A program made the position numbers and the translations under genes. A DNA stretch of 64,000 nt from Pseudomonas mucidolens (GTDB lineage: Bacteria; Pseudomonadota; Gammaproteobacteria; Pseudomonadales; Pseudomonadaceae), in NCBI RefSeq assembly GCF_900106045.1, contig NZ_LT629802.1:4092001-4156000 (forward strand). The letters are read 5' to 3'. The notes beneath the pieces are model-generated. The model was given only the letters and a program-made list of their open reading frames with translations, ran no database searches and had not been told where the DNA came from. Of this stretch, positions 8,118-15,777 are shown piece by piece (the first letter of the stretch is position 1; the number at the start of each line of letters is the position of its first letter).

Positions 8118-10928
8118 ATGAGTCTGCCCGTCGCTTTCCTTGATGCTGTCGCACGACTGATCCCTAAAGATCGGCGTTTCGACGACCCACTTTCCACGCT
8201 CGCCTTCGGCACCGACGCCAGTTTTTACCGACTGATCCCACAGCTTGTAATCCGTGTCGAATCGGAAGATGAAGTGGTCGAGCTGCTGCAATTCGCTCAA
8301 AGCGACCGGGTGTCGGTGACCTTTCGTGCAGCCGGCACCAGTCTTTCCGGACAAGCCCTCAGTGATTCGGTGCTGATCGTACTGGGCGATAACTGGAACG
8401 GGCGCGAGATACGCGGACAGGGCACACAAATCCGCCTGCAACCCGGCGTGATCGGTGCCCAGGCCAACGCCTGGCTCGCGCCGTTCGGACGCAAGATCGG
8501 TCCGGATCCGGCGTCGATCAATGCCTGCAAGATCGGCGGCATCGTGGCCAACAACGCCAGCGGCATGTGCTGCGGCACCGCGCAGAACACCTACCACACC
8601 CTGGCCGGGATTCGCCTGGTGCTGGCCGACGGCAGCCGCCTCGACACTGAAGATCCCGCCAGCGTCTCGGCGTTTCGCCAGCAGCACCGCGCCTTGCTTG
8701 AACGCTTGGCGACGCTGGGCCACGAAACTCGCGCCAATGCTGAACTGGCGGCAAAAATCCGACATAAATATCGCCTGAAAAATACCACCGGCCTGTCACT
8801 CAATGCCTTGGTGGATTTCGACGAGCCGCTGGATATCCTCAGCCATCTGCTGGTCGGCTCCGAAGGTACCCTGGGTTTTATCAGCGCGGTGACCTACGAC
8901 ACCGTGATCGATCATCCGAACAAGGCGTCGGCACTGATCGTGTTCCCCGATGTGGAAACCTGTTGCAACGCGGTCACCGTGCTCAAGACCCAGCCGGTGT
9001 CGGCAGTCGAGCTGCTGGACCGACGCAGCATGCGCTCGGTGCAGGACAAACCCGGCATGCCCGCTTTCGTACAGCAGCTATCGGAAAACGCCTGCGCACT
9101 GTTGATCGAATCCCGTGCGGCCTCGTCTTCACTGCTCCACGAGCAACTGGCACTGATCATGGCTGCACTGGCCCATTTTCCCGTGGAGCAGCAGGTCGAT
9201 TTCACCGAAGACCCGGTGGAAAATGCGCGCCTGTGGGCGATCCGCAAAGACACCTTCCCGGCCGTCGGCGCGGTACGCAAAACCGGCACGACGGTCATCA
9301 TCGAAGACGTGACCTTTCCGGTGGAACAACTGGCCGTCGGCGTGAACCGTCTGATCGAGTTGTTCGACAAACATCATTACGACGAAGCCATCCTTTTCGG
9401 ACACGCGCTGGAAGGCAATCTGCACTTTGTCTTCACACAAGGCTTCAACAGCGCGGAAGAAGTCGCGCGCTACCAGGCGTTCATGGATGACGTCGCGCAA
9501 CTGGTGGCCGTGGAGTTCGGCGGCTCCCTGAAGGCTGAACATGGCACCGGCCGCAACATGGCGCCTTTCGTCGAACTGGAATGGGGCAGCGACGCCTATC
9601 AATTGATGTGGCAACTCAAGCGCCTGCTCGACCCTAACGGCATCCTCAATCCGGATGTGGTGCTCAGCGAAGATCCGCACATACACCTCAAGCACCTCAA
9701 GCCTTTGCCCGCCGCCGACGACATCGTCGACAAGTGCATCGAGTGCGGCTTTTGTGAACCGGTGTGCCCGTCGAAAGGCCTGACCTTGAGCCCGCGCCAG
9801 CGCATCGTGATCTGGCGTGATATCCAGGCGCGCAAACGCGCGGACCTCGACACCACCGAGCTTGAAGCGGCGTATCACTACCAGGGCATTGAGACCTGCG
9901 CCGCGACCGGGCTTTGTGCCCAACGCTGCCCTGTAGGCATCAATACCGGCGACCTGGTAAAAAAGCTGCGCGGACGCGACGCCGACCGTACGAAAACCGC
10001 TGAATGGCTGGCCACGCATTTCGCCACCGCCTTGCAAGGCGCTCGTTTTACGCTGCACGTGGCCAACGGTGCGCGAATGCTCTTGGGCGCGCCTCGCCTG
10101 GCGAAACTGTCGACCACGCTGAGCAAGCTGTCGAAGGGGCAAATCCCGCAGTGGAGCAATGCCATGCCGCAGCCGGAAAAAGCCATCCGTTTCAGCCCGG
10201 CCGTCAGCGATGAACGCCCGCGGGTGGTGTACCTGGCGGCCTGCGTGTCACGCATCATGGGCCCGGCGGCCGCTGATAAAGAGCAGATGTCGCTGTACGA
10301 AAAGACTCGCGGCCTGCTGGAAAAGGCTGGCTATCAGGTAGTCATCCCTGACAATCAGGACAGCTTGTGTTGCGGCCAGCCCTTTGCCTCCAAAGGTTAC
10401 GCCGAACAAGCGGAACACAAGCGCCAGGAACTGCTCGGTGCCCTGCTCCATGCCAGTCGTGGCGGCCTCGATCCGATCTATTGCGACACCAGCCCTTGCA
10501 CCTTGCGCCTGATGCAAGACCTAGGACAAACCCGCCTGGACCTCTACGACCCGGTACGCTTCATCCGCACCCACCTGATGGATCGTCTCGACTTCACACC
10601 TCAGCAAGCGCCGATCGCCGTGCATGTCACCTGCAGCACCCAGCACCTGGGCGAAAGCCAGGCGTTGATCGACCTGGCTCGGCGTTGCAGCCACAACGTG
10701 GTGATCCCCGAAGGCATCCACTGCTGTGGTTTTGCCGGTGACAAAGGATTCACCACGCCAGAACTGAATGCCCACGCACTGCGCTCACTCAAGGACGCCG
10801 TGCAGTACTGCAGCGAAGGTATCTCCACCAGCCGCACCTGTGAAATCGGCCTGAGCCAGCACGGCGGCATTGATTATCACGGGTTGGTGTACCTGGTGGA
10901 CCGCGTGACCCAGGCGCGAGCCCGATGA
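8118..10928 (+). CDS. FAD/Fe-S D-lactate dehydrogenase
   Basis: A 936-residue respiratory dehydrogenase. The N-terminal half is an FAD-linked oxidase (FAD-binding VTFRAAGTSLSGQALSD and GGIVANNASGMCCG; C-terminal FAD-oxidase region VEFGGSLKAEHGTGRN). Next come two 4Fe-4S motifs, CIECGFCEPVCPS and CAATGLCAQRCPVGI (about residues 540-620). The C-terminal third has two CCG domains (SLCCGQPF, IHCCGFAG). Family knowledge links this architecture to quinone-dependent D-lactate oxidation. A GGAGG site precedes the start. In P. aeruginosa an L-lactate dehydrogenase gene (lldD) normally lies between lldP and this gene; here there is none. Confidence 0.92.
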   Translation: MSLPVAFLDAVARLIPKDRRFDDPLSTLAFGTDASFYRLIPQLVIRVESEDEVVELLQFAQSDRVSVTFRAAGTSLSGQALSDSVLIVLGDNWNGREIRGQGTQIRLQPGVIGAQANAWLAPFGRKIGPDPASINACKIGGIVANNASGMCCGTAQNTYHTLAGIRLVLADGSRLDTEDPASVSAFRQQHRALLERLATLGHETRANAELAAKIRHKYRLKNTTGLSLNALVDFDEPLDILSHLLVGSEGTLGFISAVTYDTVIDHPNKASALIVFPDVETCCNAVTVLKTQPVSAVELLDRRSMRSVQDKPGMPAFVQQLSENACALLIESRAASSSLLHEQLALIMAALAHFPVEQQVDFTEDPVENARLWAIRKDTFPAVGAVRKTGTTVIIEDVTFPVEQLAVGVNRLIELFDKHHYDEAILFGHALEGNLHFVFTQGFNSAEEVARYQAFMDDVAQLVAVEFGGSLKAEHGTGRNMAPFVELEWGSDAYQLMWQLKRLLDPNGILNPDVVLSEDPHIHLKHLKPLPAADDIVDKCIECGFCEPVCPSKGLTLSPRQRIVIWRDIQARKRADLDTTELEAAYHYQGIETCAATGLCAQRCPVGINTGDLVKKLRGRDADRTKTAEWLATHFATALQGARFTLHVANGARMLLGAPRLAKLSTTLSKLSKGQIPQWSNAMPQPEKAIRFSPAVSDERPRVVYLAACVSRIMGPAAADKEQMSLYEKTRGLLEKAGYQVVIPDNQDSLCCGQPFASKGYAEQAEHKRQELLGALLHASRGGLDPIYCDTSPCTLRLMQDLGQTRLDLYDPVRFIRTHLMDRLDFTPQQAPIAVHVTCSTQHLGESQALIDLARRCSHNVVIPEGIHCCGFAGDKGFTTPELNAHALRSLKDAVQYCSEGISTSRTCEIGLSQHGGIDYHGLVYLVDRVTQARAR

Positions 10929-11065
10929 CCGCATAAAAAAACCGAACCCCTGTGCACCGGCGCAGTCACTTGCATAAGCCCCGACAATCGGGACTGATCA
11001 ATGACCTCGCTGGCTGGCGCCTTTTCCCGCGCAGCAACGAGACCTCTTTGCACAAGGAGATACCC

Positions 11066-11350
11066 ATGAAGCGTTCCGTACTTGCTGGTGTATTCGTTAC
11101 TGCTGCGATGCTGGCCTCCCCCGTATTTGCCGCAGGCAGCGACAAGGATCTGTGCCAGATCAACCTGGACAAAATCAACAACGGCAAAGCGCTGCTCGCC
11201 ACCGACACCAGTGGCAAAAGTGGTGAAATCGATACTGCCGTCTCCCAAGCCAAATCCGCCCAGTCGGCCGGTGACGAGAAGAAGTGTATCGAGATCACTT
11301 CCAAAGCCCTGCAAGACCTGCAAAACGCCGATAAAGGCGGCCCCCAATAA
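11066..11350 (+). CDS. Small secreted protein of unknown function
   Basis: A 94-residue protein with a clear Sec signal peptide (MKRSVLAGVFVTAAMLASPVFA, cleaved after A-x-A near residue 22). The mature part is helical and polar and contains two cysteines (CQINLDKIN and KKCIEI) that could form one disulfide. The start is set by an AAGGAGA ribosome site seven bases upstream. Similar small periplasmic proteins occur next to ssrA in pseudomonads, but no function is known to me. Confidence 0.8.
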   Translation: MKRSVLAGVFVTAAMLASPVFAAGSDKDLCQINLDKINNGKALLATDTSGKSGEIDTAVSQAKSAQSAGDEKKCIEITSKALQDLQNADKGGPQ

Positions 11351-11451
11351 CCCACCAACCCCTCAAGACCCACCTTCGGGTTGGCCTTCTGTGACGGTTT
11401 GACGTACACTGCGCTGGCTTGTCGCTCATGATGACACCGAGCAACAAGCAC

Positions 11452-11845
11452 GGGGCCGTTTAGGATTCGACGCCGGTTGCGAACCTTTAGGTGCATGCCG
11501 AGTTGGTAACAGAACTCGTAAATCCACTGTTGCAACTTTCTATAGTTGCCAATGACGAAACCTACGGGGAATACGCTCTCGCTGCGTAAGCAGCCTTAGC
11601 CCTTCCCTTCTGGTACCTTCGGGTCCAGCAATCACCAGGGGATGTCTGTAAACCCAAAGTGATTGTCATATAGAACAGAATCGCCGTGCAGTACGTTGTG
11701 GACGAAGCGGCTAAAACTTACACAACTCGCCCAATGCACCCTGCCCGTCGGGCGGCTGAGGGTTAACTCAATAGACACGGCTAAGCATGTAGTACCGACA
11801 GCGGAGTACTGGCGGACGGGGGTTCAAATCCCCCCGGCTCCACCA
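11452..11845 (+). ncRNA. ssrA: Transfer-messenger RNA (tmRNA)
   Basis: The 5' end GGGGCCG pairs with CGGCTCC before the discriminator A and CCA, giving the alanyl acceptor stem; the T-arm contains GGTTCAAATCC. The tag-reading frame at 11548-11589 (after the resume GCC codon) encodes ANDETYGEYALAA and ends in TAA. The RNA of about 394 nt rescues stalled ribosomes together with SmpB. Its 3' end is intact and borders an integrase gene, the classic sign of ssrA used as an integration site. Confidence 0.98.
11825..11845 (+). other. Probable attL: ssrA 3' end next to integrase
   Basis: The tRNA-like 3' end of ssrA (TCAAATCC to GGCTCCACCA) abuts a P4-type integrase gene that begins 188 bp downstream and reads away from it. 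Tyrosine integrases of this kind commonly insert at the 3' end of ssrA and restore it. The exact core cannot be fixed because I saw no matching direct repeat (attR) in the window. Confidence 0.55.
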
Positions 11846-11856
11846 CTTCATCATCT

Positions 11857-11882
11857 AAAGACGTCCACGGACGTCTTTTTTT
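11857..11882 (+). terminator. ssrA terminator
   Basis: AGACGTCC-AC-GGACGTCT followed by a seven-T run, 12 bp after the CCA end of tmRNA. It is a textbook rho-independent terminator. Confidence 0.9.
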
Positions 11883-11942
11883 GTGCCTGCGATCCAGCAA
11901 ATACGCGGACTCCAGCGCTTTTGCGGTCTTCTGAGATTTTTT

Positions 11943-12007
11943 GAGTTCCAGCCATTCGGGTATTCCAGACAGTATTCCAGCTCATCCGGTGCTAATCTTT
12001 GGAATAC
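11943..12007. repeat. TATTCCAG repeats upstream of the integrase
   Basis: Two direct TATTCCAG copies (11961-11968 and 11973-11980) are followed by an inverted GGAATA (12001-12006); a partial TTCCAG lies at 11945. The spacing between ssrA and int suits arm-type integrase or excisionase sites. A single TATTCCA also occurs at 20451-20457 near the far end of the island cargo. The binding role is inference. Confidence 0.4.
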
Positions 12008-12032
12008 CGAATCAGCGCCTGAGGACAATCTC

Positions 12033-13289
12033 ATGCCTGCTCAAAATCTCCGCCTCTCCGATCGACAGCTCAAGGGAGTCAAACCCGCGTCCAAGGATTA
12101 CGTCCTCACCGACGGTGACGGTTTGCAGCTCCGCGTACGCAGCAACGGCTCGTTGCTGTGGAATTTCAACTACCGCGAACCGGTGACCAAAAAGCGCATC
12201 AACATCGGCTTCGGGACCTACCCCGAACTGTCACTGGCGAATGCACGAAAGATGGCAGTCGATGCGCGCGAGCTGCTCGCACAGGGCATTGATCCGAAGG
12301 TGCAGCGCAATACGCTGAATGAAGCCAAGCGCGCAGAAACTGAACACACCTTCGAGAACGTGGCCACCGCCTGGTTCGAGCTCAAGAAAGACTCGGTCAC
12401 CCCGGCCTACGCCGAGGACATCTGGCGGTCGCTCACGCTGCATGTGCCCCCCGACTTGAAAACGACACCACTGGTGAAAATCACCGCGCCGATGGTGATT
12501 GGATTACTTCGCCCTATCGAAGCGAAAGGCAGCCTGGAGACGGTCAAGCGTCTTAGCCAGCGGCTAAACGAGATCATGACCTACGGCGTAAATTCCGGCT
12601 TGATCTTCGCCAACCCGCTCAGCGGTATCAGGGCAGTATTCAAGAAGCCCAAGAAAGAGAACATGGCCGCGCTTCCACCCGAAGAGCTCCCCGAGCTCAT
12701 GCTGGAGATCGCGAATGCCAGCATCAAACGCACCACCCGCTGCCTGATCGAATGGCAGTTGCACACGATGACTCGCCCCGCCGAGGCGGCGACTACCCGC
12801 TGGGCGGACATCGACTTTGAAAGGCGTGTCTGGAATATCCCACCGGAGCGGATGAAGAAGCGCCGTCCACACAGCATCCCGTTGAGTGATCACGCTGTCG
12901 CACTGCTGGAGTCACTGAAAACTCACAGCGGCCATCGCGAATACGTCTTCCCGGCAGACAGAAATCCACGTACCCACGCCAATAGCCAAACAGCCAACAT
13001 GGCGTTGAAACGCATGGGCTTCCAGGATCGCTTGGTCAGCCACGGCATGCGCTCGATAGCCAGTACTATCTTGAATGAACATGGCTGGGACCCGGAACTC
13101 ATTGAGGTCGCACTGGCGCACGTCGATAAGGATGAAGTGCGTAGCGCCTACAACCGAGCCGACTACATCGAGCGCCGGCGCCCGATGATGGCCTGGTGGA
13201 GTGAGTACATCCAGAAAGCCGCCACCGGCAGCCTGCTCGCCTCAGCGTACGGCCAAGTCAGAGACAAGAACGTGGTGCCGATTCGCTAG
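12033..13289 (+). CDS. P4-type tyrosine-recombinase integrase
   Basis: A 418-residue integrase with an N-terminal DUF4102-type arm-binding domain (residues 1-95, LSDRQLKGVKPASKDYVLTD, GDGLQLRV, IGFGTYPELSLANAR). A SAM-like core-binding domain follows, then the catalytic domain. Catalytic residues are visible as the Arg of TMTRPAEAATTRW, the HGMRSIAST box and the final Tyr in EVRSAYNRADY. The start follows a GAGGA ribosome site; the longer frame would run back towards ssrA. It presumably integrated and can mobilise the island at ssrA. Confidence 0.95.
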   Translation: MPAQNLRLSDRQLKGVKPASKDYVLTDGDGLQLRVRSNGSLLWNFNYREPVTKKRINIGFGTYPELSLANARKMAVDARELLAQGIDPKVQRNTLNEAKRAETEHTFENVATAWFELKKDSVTPAYAEDIWRSLTLHVPPDLKTTPLVKITAPMVIGLLRPIEAKGSLETVKRLSQRLNEIMTYGVNSGLIFANPLSGIRAVFKKPKKENMAALPPEELPELMLEIANASIKRTTRCLIEWQLHTMTRPAEAATTRWADIDFERRVWNIPPERMKKRRPHSIPLSDHAVALLESLKTHSGHREYVFPADRNPRTHANSQTANMALKRMGFQDRLVSHGMRSIASTILNEHGWDPELIEVALAHVDKDEVRSAYNRADYIERRRPMMAWWSEYIQKAATGSLLASAYGQVRDKNVVPIR

Positions 13290-13374
13290 CGCTGTACAGG
13301 CGCAAGAACTGCAGCAACAACTGAACGTTCAAGATTCGGGGCAAGCAGCCTCGCTTATCCGCTACTAAGCGCGG

Positions 13375-13417
13375 GTCCATCCAAACGGGGCTGCAAAGCC
13401 GCCCTGTTTGGATGGAC
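13375..13417. repeat. 17-bp inverted repeat after the integrase
   Basis: GTCCATCCAAACGGGGC and its near-perfect complement GCCCTGTTTGGATGGAC (one G/A difference) flank a 9-nt loop. It lies 85 bp after the integrase stop. There is no T run, so a terminator is possible but not clear; it could equally be a recombination or transfer site. Confidence 0.6.
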
Positions 13418-13782
13418 CTTACTTTGAAGAGCTAAAAGCGACCACGTTGTCCAGGATTTACCACGGAGTTCCACCGGTGGATAACCGTTCTTCAAGTCCA
13501 AAGTGGCGATGAATTTAGAACCTTGACCGGGTTTATCCACAGGCGTAGAACTGGCCGTGCAAGCGCTGTCGATGACAGCAACCCAGGTGGCCCGAACCTT
13601 GAAGGTCACGCCGCTCCCGCGGTGGTTCCCCCCATAAGGCGATTAGCGTCCGGCAGCTCGCCCGGTCACCTCCCCGGTGATGGATGCCTACTTCAGATCA
13701 TGGCCCTCGTGCGCCAGAAGACACTTCCTACTTCGCTGCCCTGCAGCAACCTATCCGCTTGGCCGAATCTTGCGCCAACCTT

Positions 13783-13815
13783 CGCCCGTCTCTTTCTTCT
13801 GGAAAGAGACGGGCG
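13783..13815. repeat. Perfect 14-bp hairpin in integrase gap
   Basis: CGCCCGTCTCTTTC, loop TTCTG, then GAAAGAGACGGGCG form a perfect stem. A GGTAGGAGCGCCC-type sequence flanks it on the minus strand, reminiscent of Pseudomonas REP sequences, so a REP-like origin is possible. Confidence 0.6.
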
Positions 13816-14246
13816 CTCCTACCACTGCTGCAGCCCACCTCGTACAAGGCATTGCGGCATTTCCCCTCGTGACAATCGGCGTGACAAACACCGAAGTCAC
13901 CCGCAACAGCGATGCAGATGATGGTGCCGCAGCCCAAGGAGTGGACTGCACCTGACTGACAGTCAGGCATGCCCCGGTCATCACCTCACTGCCTTCACCC
14001 GACTCAGGATCTCGCGGCGCTTGGTCTCGTCAGCCAGTGCAGCCTCCACCCGCCCACTTCTTCGGGAGTGCTCAGGAGGCCAGATCATGAGATGCCCAAG
14101 CTCCCGGTCGTAAAGAGCCGCCAGTCCCGCGTTAGTGGACAACCCTCACTGGTCGCAGGGGCCTTGATCCCTGATAACACTCAACATTCTTGGCGGGATG
14201 GCGTGGGGAAAGTTTTAAAAGTTTTAGCTTCGAGAGGAGTTCGATC

Positions 14247-15227
14247 ATGGCACTGGTGGGCAAACGAGGTGGCCGCAATTTTGGCTATGGCCGACAACTG
14301 AGCTATGCCGGGCCGCAGGCATTGCGCGATCTGTTTGACGGCGGCCATTACGGGACCGTCAAGGCGCACAGTGAGCGTTGGCAGGCTTTTGTGCGCTGGT
14401 GTCGGTCGGAGGATGGCCCGGGGTTTAACGATGCGCGGCAGATTAATCGGCAGACCTTGATGGACTACGCCGGACATCTGCGCCAACAAGTTGAACGAGG
14501 TGAGTTGGCCATCGCAACTGCACAAAACCGGTTGTCCAGTGTGAATCGGACCATGGCTGCGCTTCGCGGTGATCAATATGTGAAAGTGCCAAGTCCGAGT
14601 AAGGCGCTGGGAATGCGGCGCACCAGTATTCGTCATTCAGTGCCGCAAGGCCAAGACCGCGAACAGGTGAAGCGGATCGTAGAGGTGCTTTGCGAACACC
14701 AGCAGTCACGCGCCGCGGCCATCGCTCAGTTAGCGCGAGCCACCGGCATGCGCTTACGTGAGGCCATCTTGGCTGACCTTCCACGGTTAAGCCGTGAGGC
14801 TAACGATCTAGGCAGGATTAACATTCAGGACGGCACCAAAGGTGGCCGTTCAGGCGCGTCAGCACCTCGTTGGATTACGGTAGATGATCATATTCGTGAC
14901 GCCCTGAGGTTTGCCGAAAAGGTCTCGCCCGACGGTAGCCGCAACCTACTTGCACCGAACGAACGCTACCTCGATTTCTTGCAGGGAATCGTCCGCCCCG
15001 CACGGGAGATCCTCCATAAGCACAACCTCAAAGGCTTTCATGAATTACGGGCGGCCTTTGCATGCGAACGCTATGAGCAAATCACCCTGCATCCCGCGCC
15101 TATCAACGATGGCCATTGCTATCAACTCGAGCGACGCCTCGATCAGGAGGCCCGAATGCAAATCAGCTATGAGCTAGGGCACGGTCGTGTTGACGTGGTA
15201 TCGGCTTACATCGGTAGTCGAGCATGA
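14247..15227 (+). CDS. Integrase-domain protein (Integrase_1-like)
   Basis: A 326-residue protein of the divergent tyrosine-recombinase group often carried by Pseudomonas islands. The N-terminal part (LSYAGPQALRDLF, TVKAHSERWQAFVRWC) looks like a core-binding domain. The C-terminal half has ATGMRLREAILADLPRLS (Arg box), KGFHELRAAFACERY (H-x-x-R-like) and YELGHGRVDVVSAYIG with a possible nucleophile Tyr. A GAGAGGAG site precedes the chosen ATG. It overlaps the next small gene by ATGA, so the two are translationally coupled. A decayed relative of its N-terminus lies at 17.8 kb. The substrate site is unknown. Confidence 0.8.
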   Translation: MALVGKRGGRNFGYGRQLSYAGPQALRDLFDGGHYGTVKAHSERWQAFVRWCRSEDGPGFNDARQINRQTLMDYAGHLRQQVERGELAIATAQNRLSSVNRTMAALRGDQYVKVPSPSKALGMRRTSIRHSVPQGQDREQVKRIVEVLCEHQQSRAAAIAQLARATGMRLREAILADLPRLSREANDLGRINIQDGTKGGRSGASAPRWITVDDHIRDALRFAEKVSPDGSRNLLAPNERYLDFLQGIVRPAREILHKHNLKGFHELRAAFACERYEQITLHPAPINDGHCYQLERRLDQEARMQISYELGHGRVDVVSAYIGSRA

Positions 15228-15499
15228 GCAAGTCATTCGATATGGAGCTGTTCCTGTCAGGCGTCCTGACCGGGTCGCATACCACACGCCAACGCCACCT
15301 TCGTCAGGCGAAGACGATCCAAACAGCAATCTCTGAGCGTTGGCAACGCGACAATCCATGGACTTGGCAGAGAAAGCATCTTGCGTGGTTTTTGAATCAC
15401 CACCTAAACCAGCACACTGAATCGACGCGCTATTACTATTTGCTGACCATGCAATTACTCACTCATCGCTTAGGAAAACCCTGGCAGTTCAACCGGTAG
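15224..15499 (+). CDS. Small protein coupled to the second integrase
   Basis: A 91-residue basic, helical protein starting inside the stop codon of the preceding integrase gene (ATGA). Sequence such as RHLRQAKTIQTAISERW, WQRKHLAWFLNHHLNQH and TRYYYLLTMQLLTHRLG resembles the SAM-like core-binding domain of tyrosine recombinases. I infer an accessory DNA-binding partner of the integrase. No function is known to me for this family. Confidence 0.65.
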   Translation: MSKSFDMELFLSGVLTGSHTTRQRHLRQAKTIQTAISERWQRDNPWTWQRKHLAWFLNHHLNQHTESTRYYYLLTMQLLTHRLGKPWQFNR

Positions 15500-15777
15500 A
15501 CGAAGGTCAAAAAACGGCCGATTCTGTTGAAAAAGTCGGACGTGGATTTGACGGTAGAAAAGTATGCGCCTGAGATTGAAATCCTTAATCTCGGTAGAGG
15601 TTACCGGACTCAGATTTCACGTGGCGCCGTGCTGAAAAGACGCTTTCAGCAGTCCTGTTCGGCTTTTGGACTCATTAGCAAACGGTAGAGGCCTGGGGTA
15701 CTCTGCAGTGGATGGCAATGGGCCACTTTGAGCATGTATTAGCCAAGCAGCGACTATCGCTGCGCTTAGGAGGAGCG
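15500..15777. other. Spacer with possible IS-end fragment, no gene
   Basis: No gene seen. A string GATTCTGTTGAAAAAGTCGG at 15522-15541 resembles the terminal sequence of some IS5-family elements, and the following segment has no coding signature. This may be a scar of an old insertion. The end of the stretch carries the TTAGGAGGAGCG ribosome site of the next gene. Confidence 0.4.

Larger units (their letters stand above)
13290..14246. other. 957-bp gap between the two integrases, no convincing gene
   Basis: I see no recognisable gene. Short open frames exist on both strands (for example 13355-13609 minus and 13523-13921 plus) but lack ribosome sites and familiar motifs. The stretch holds two strong perfect or near-perfect hairpins (13375-13417 and 13783-13815), which suggests structured RNA, terminators or island control elements rather than coding sequence. 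Confidence 0.6.

Noticed and set aside
13355..13609. 84-codon minus-strand frame in the integrase gap
   Set aside because: No ribosome site, no recognised motif, and it runs through a hairpin.
15522..15541. IS5-like end sequence as evidence of an insertion sequence
   Set aside because: Only one end-like string and no transposase remnant; kept only as a possible scar.
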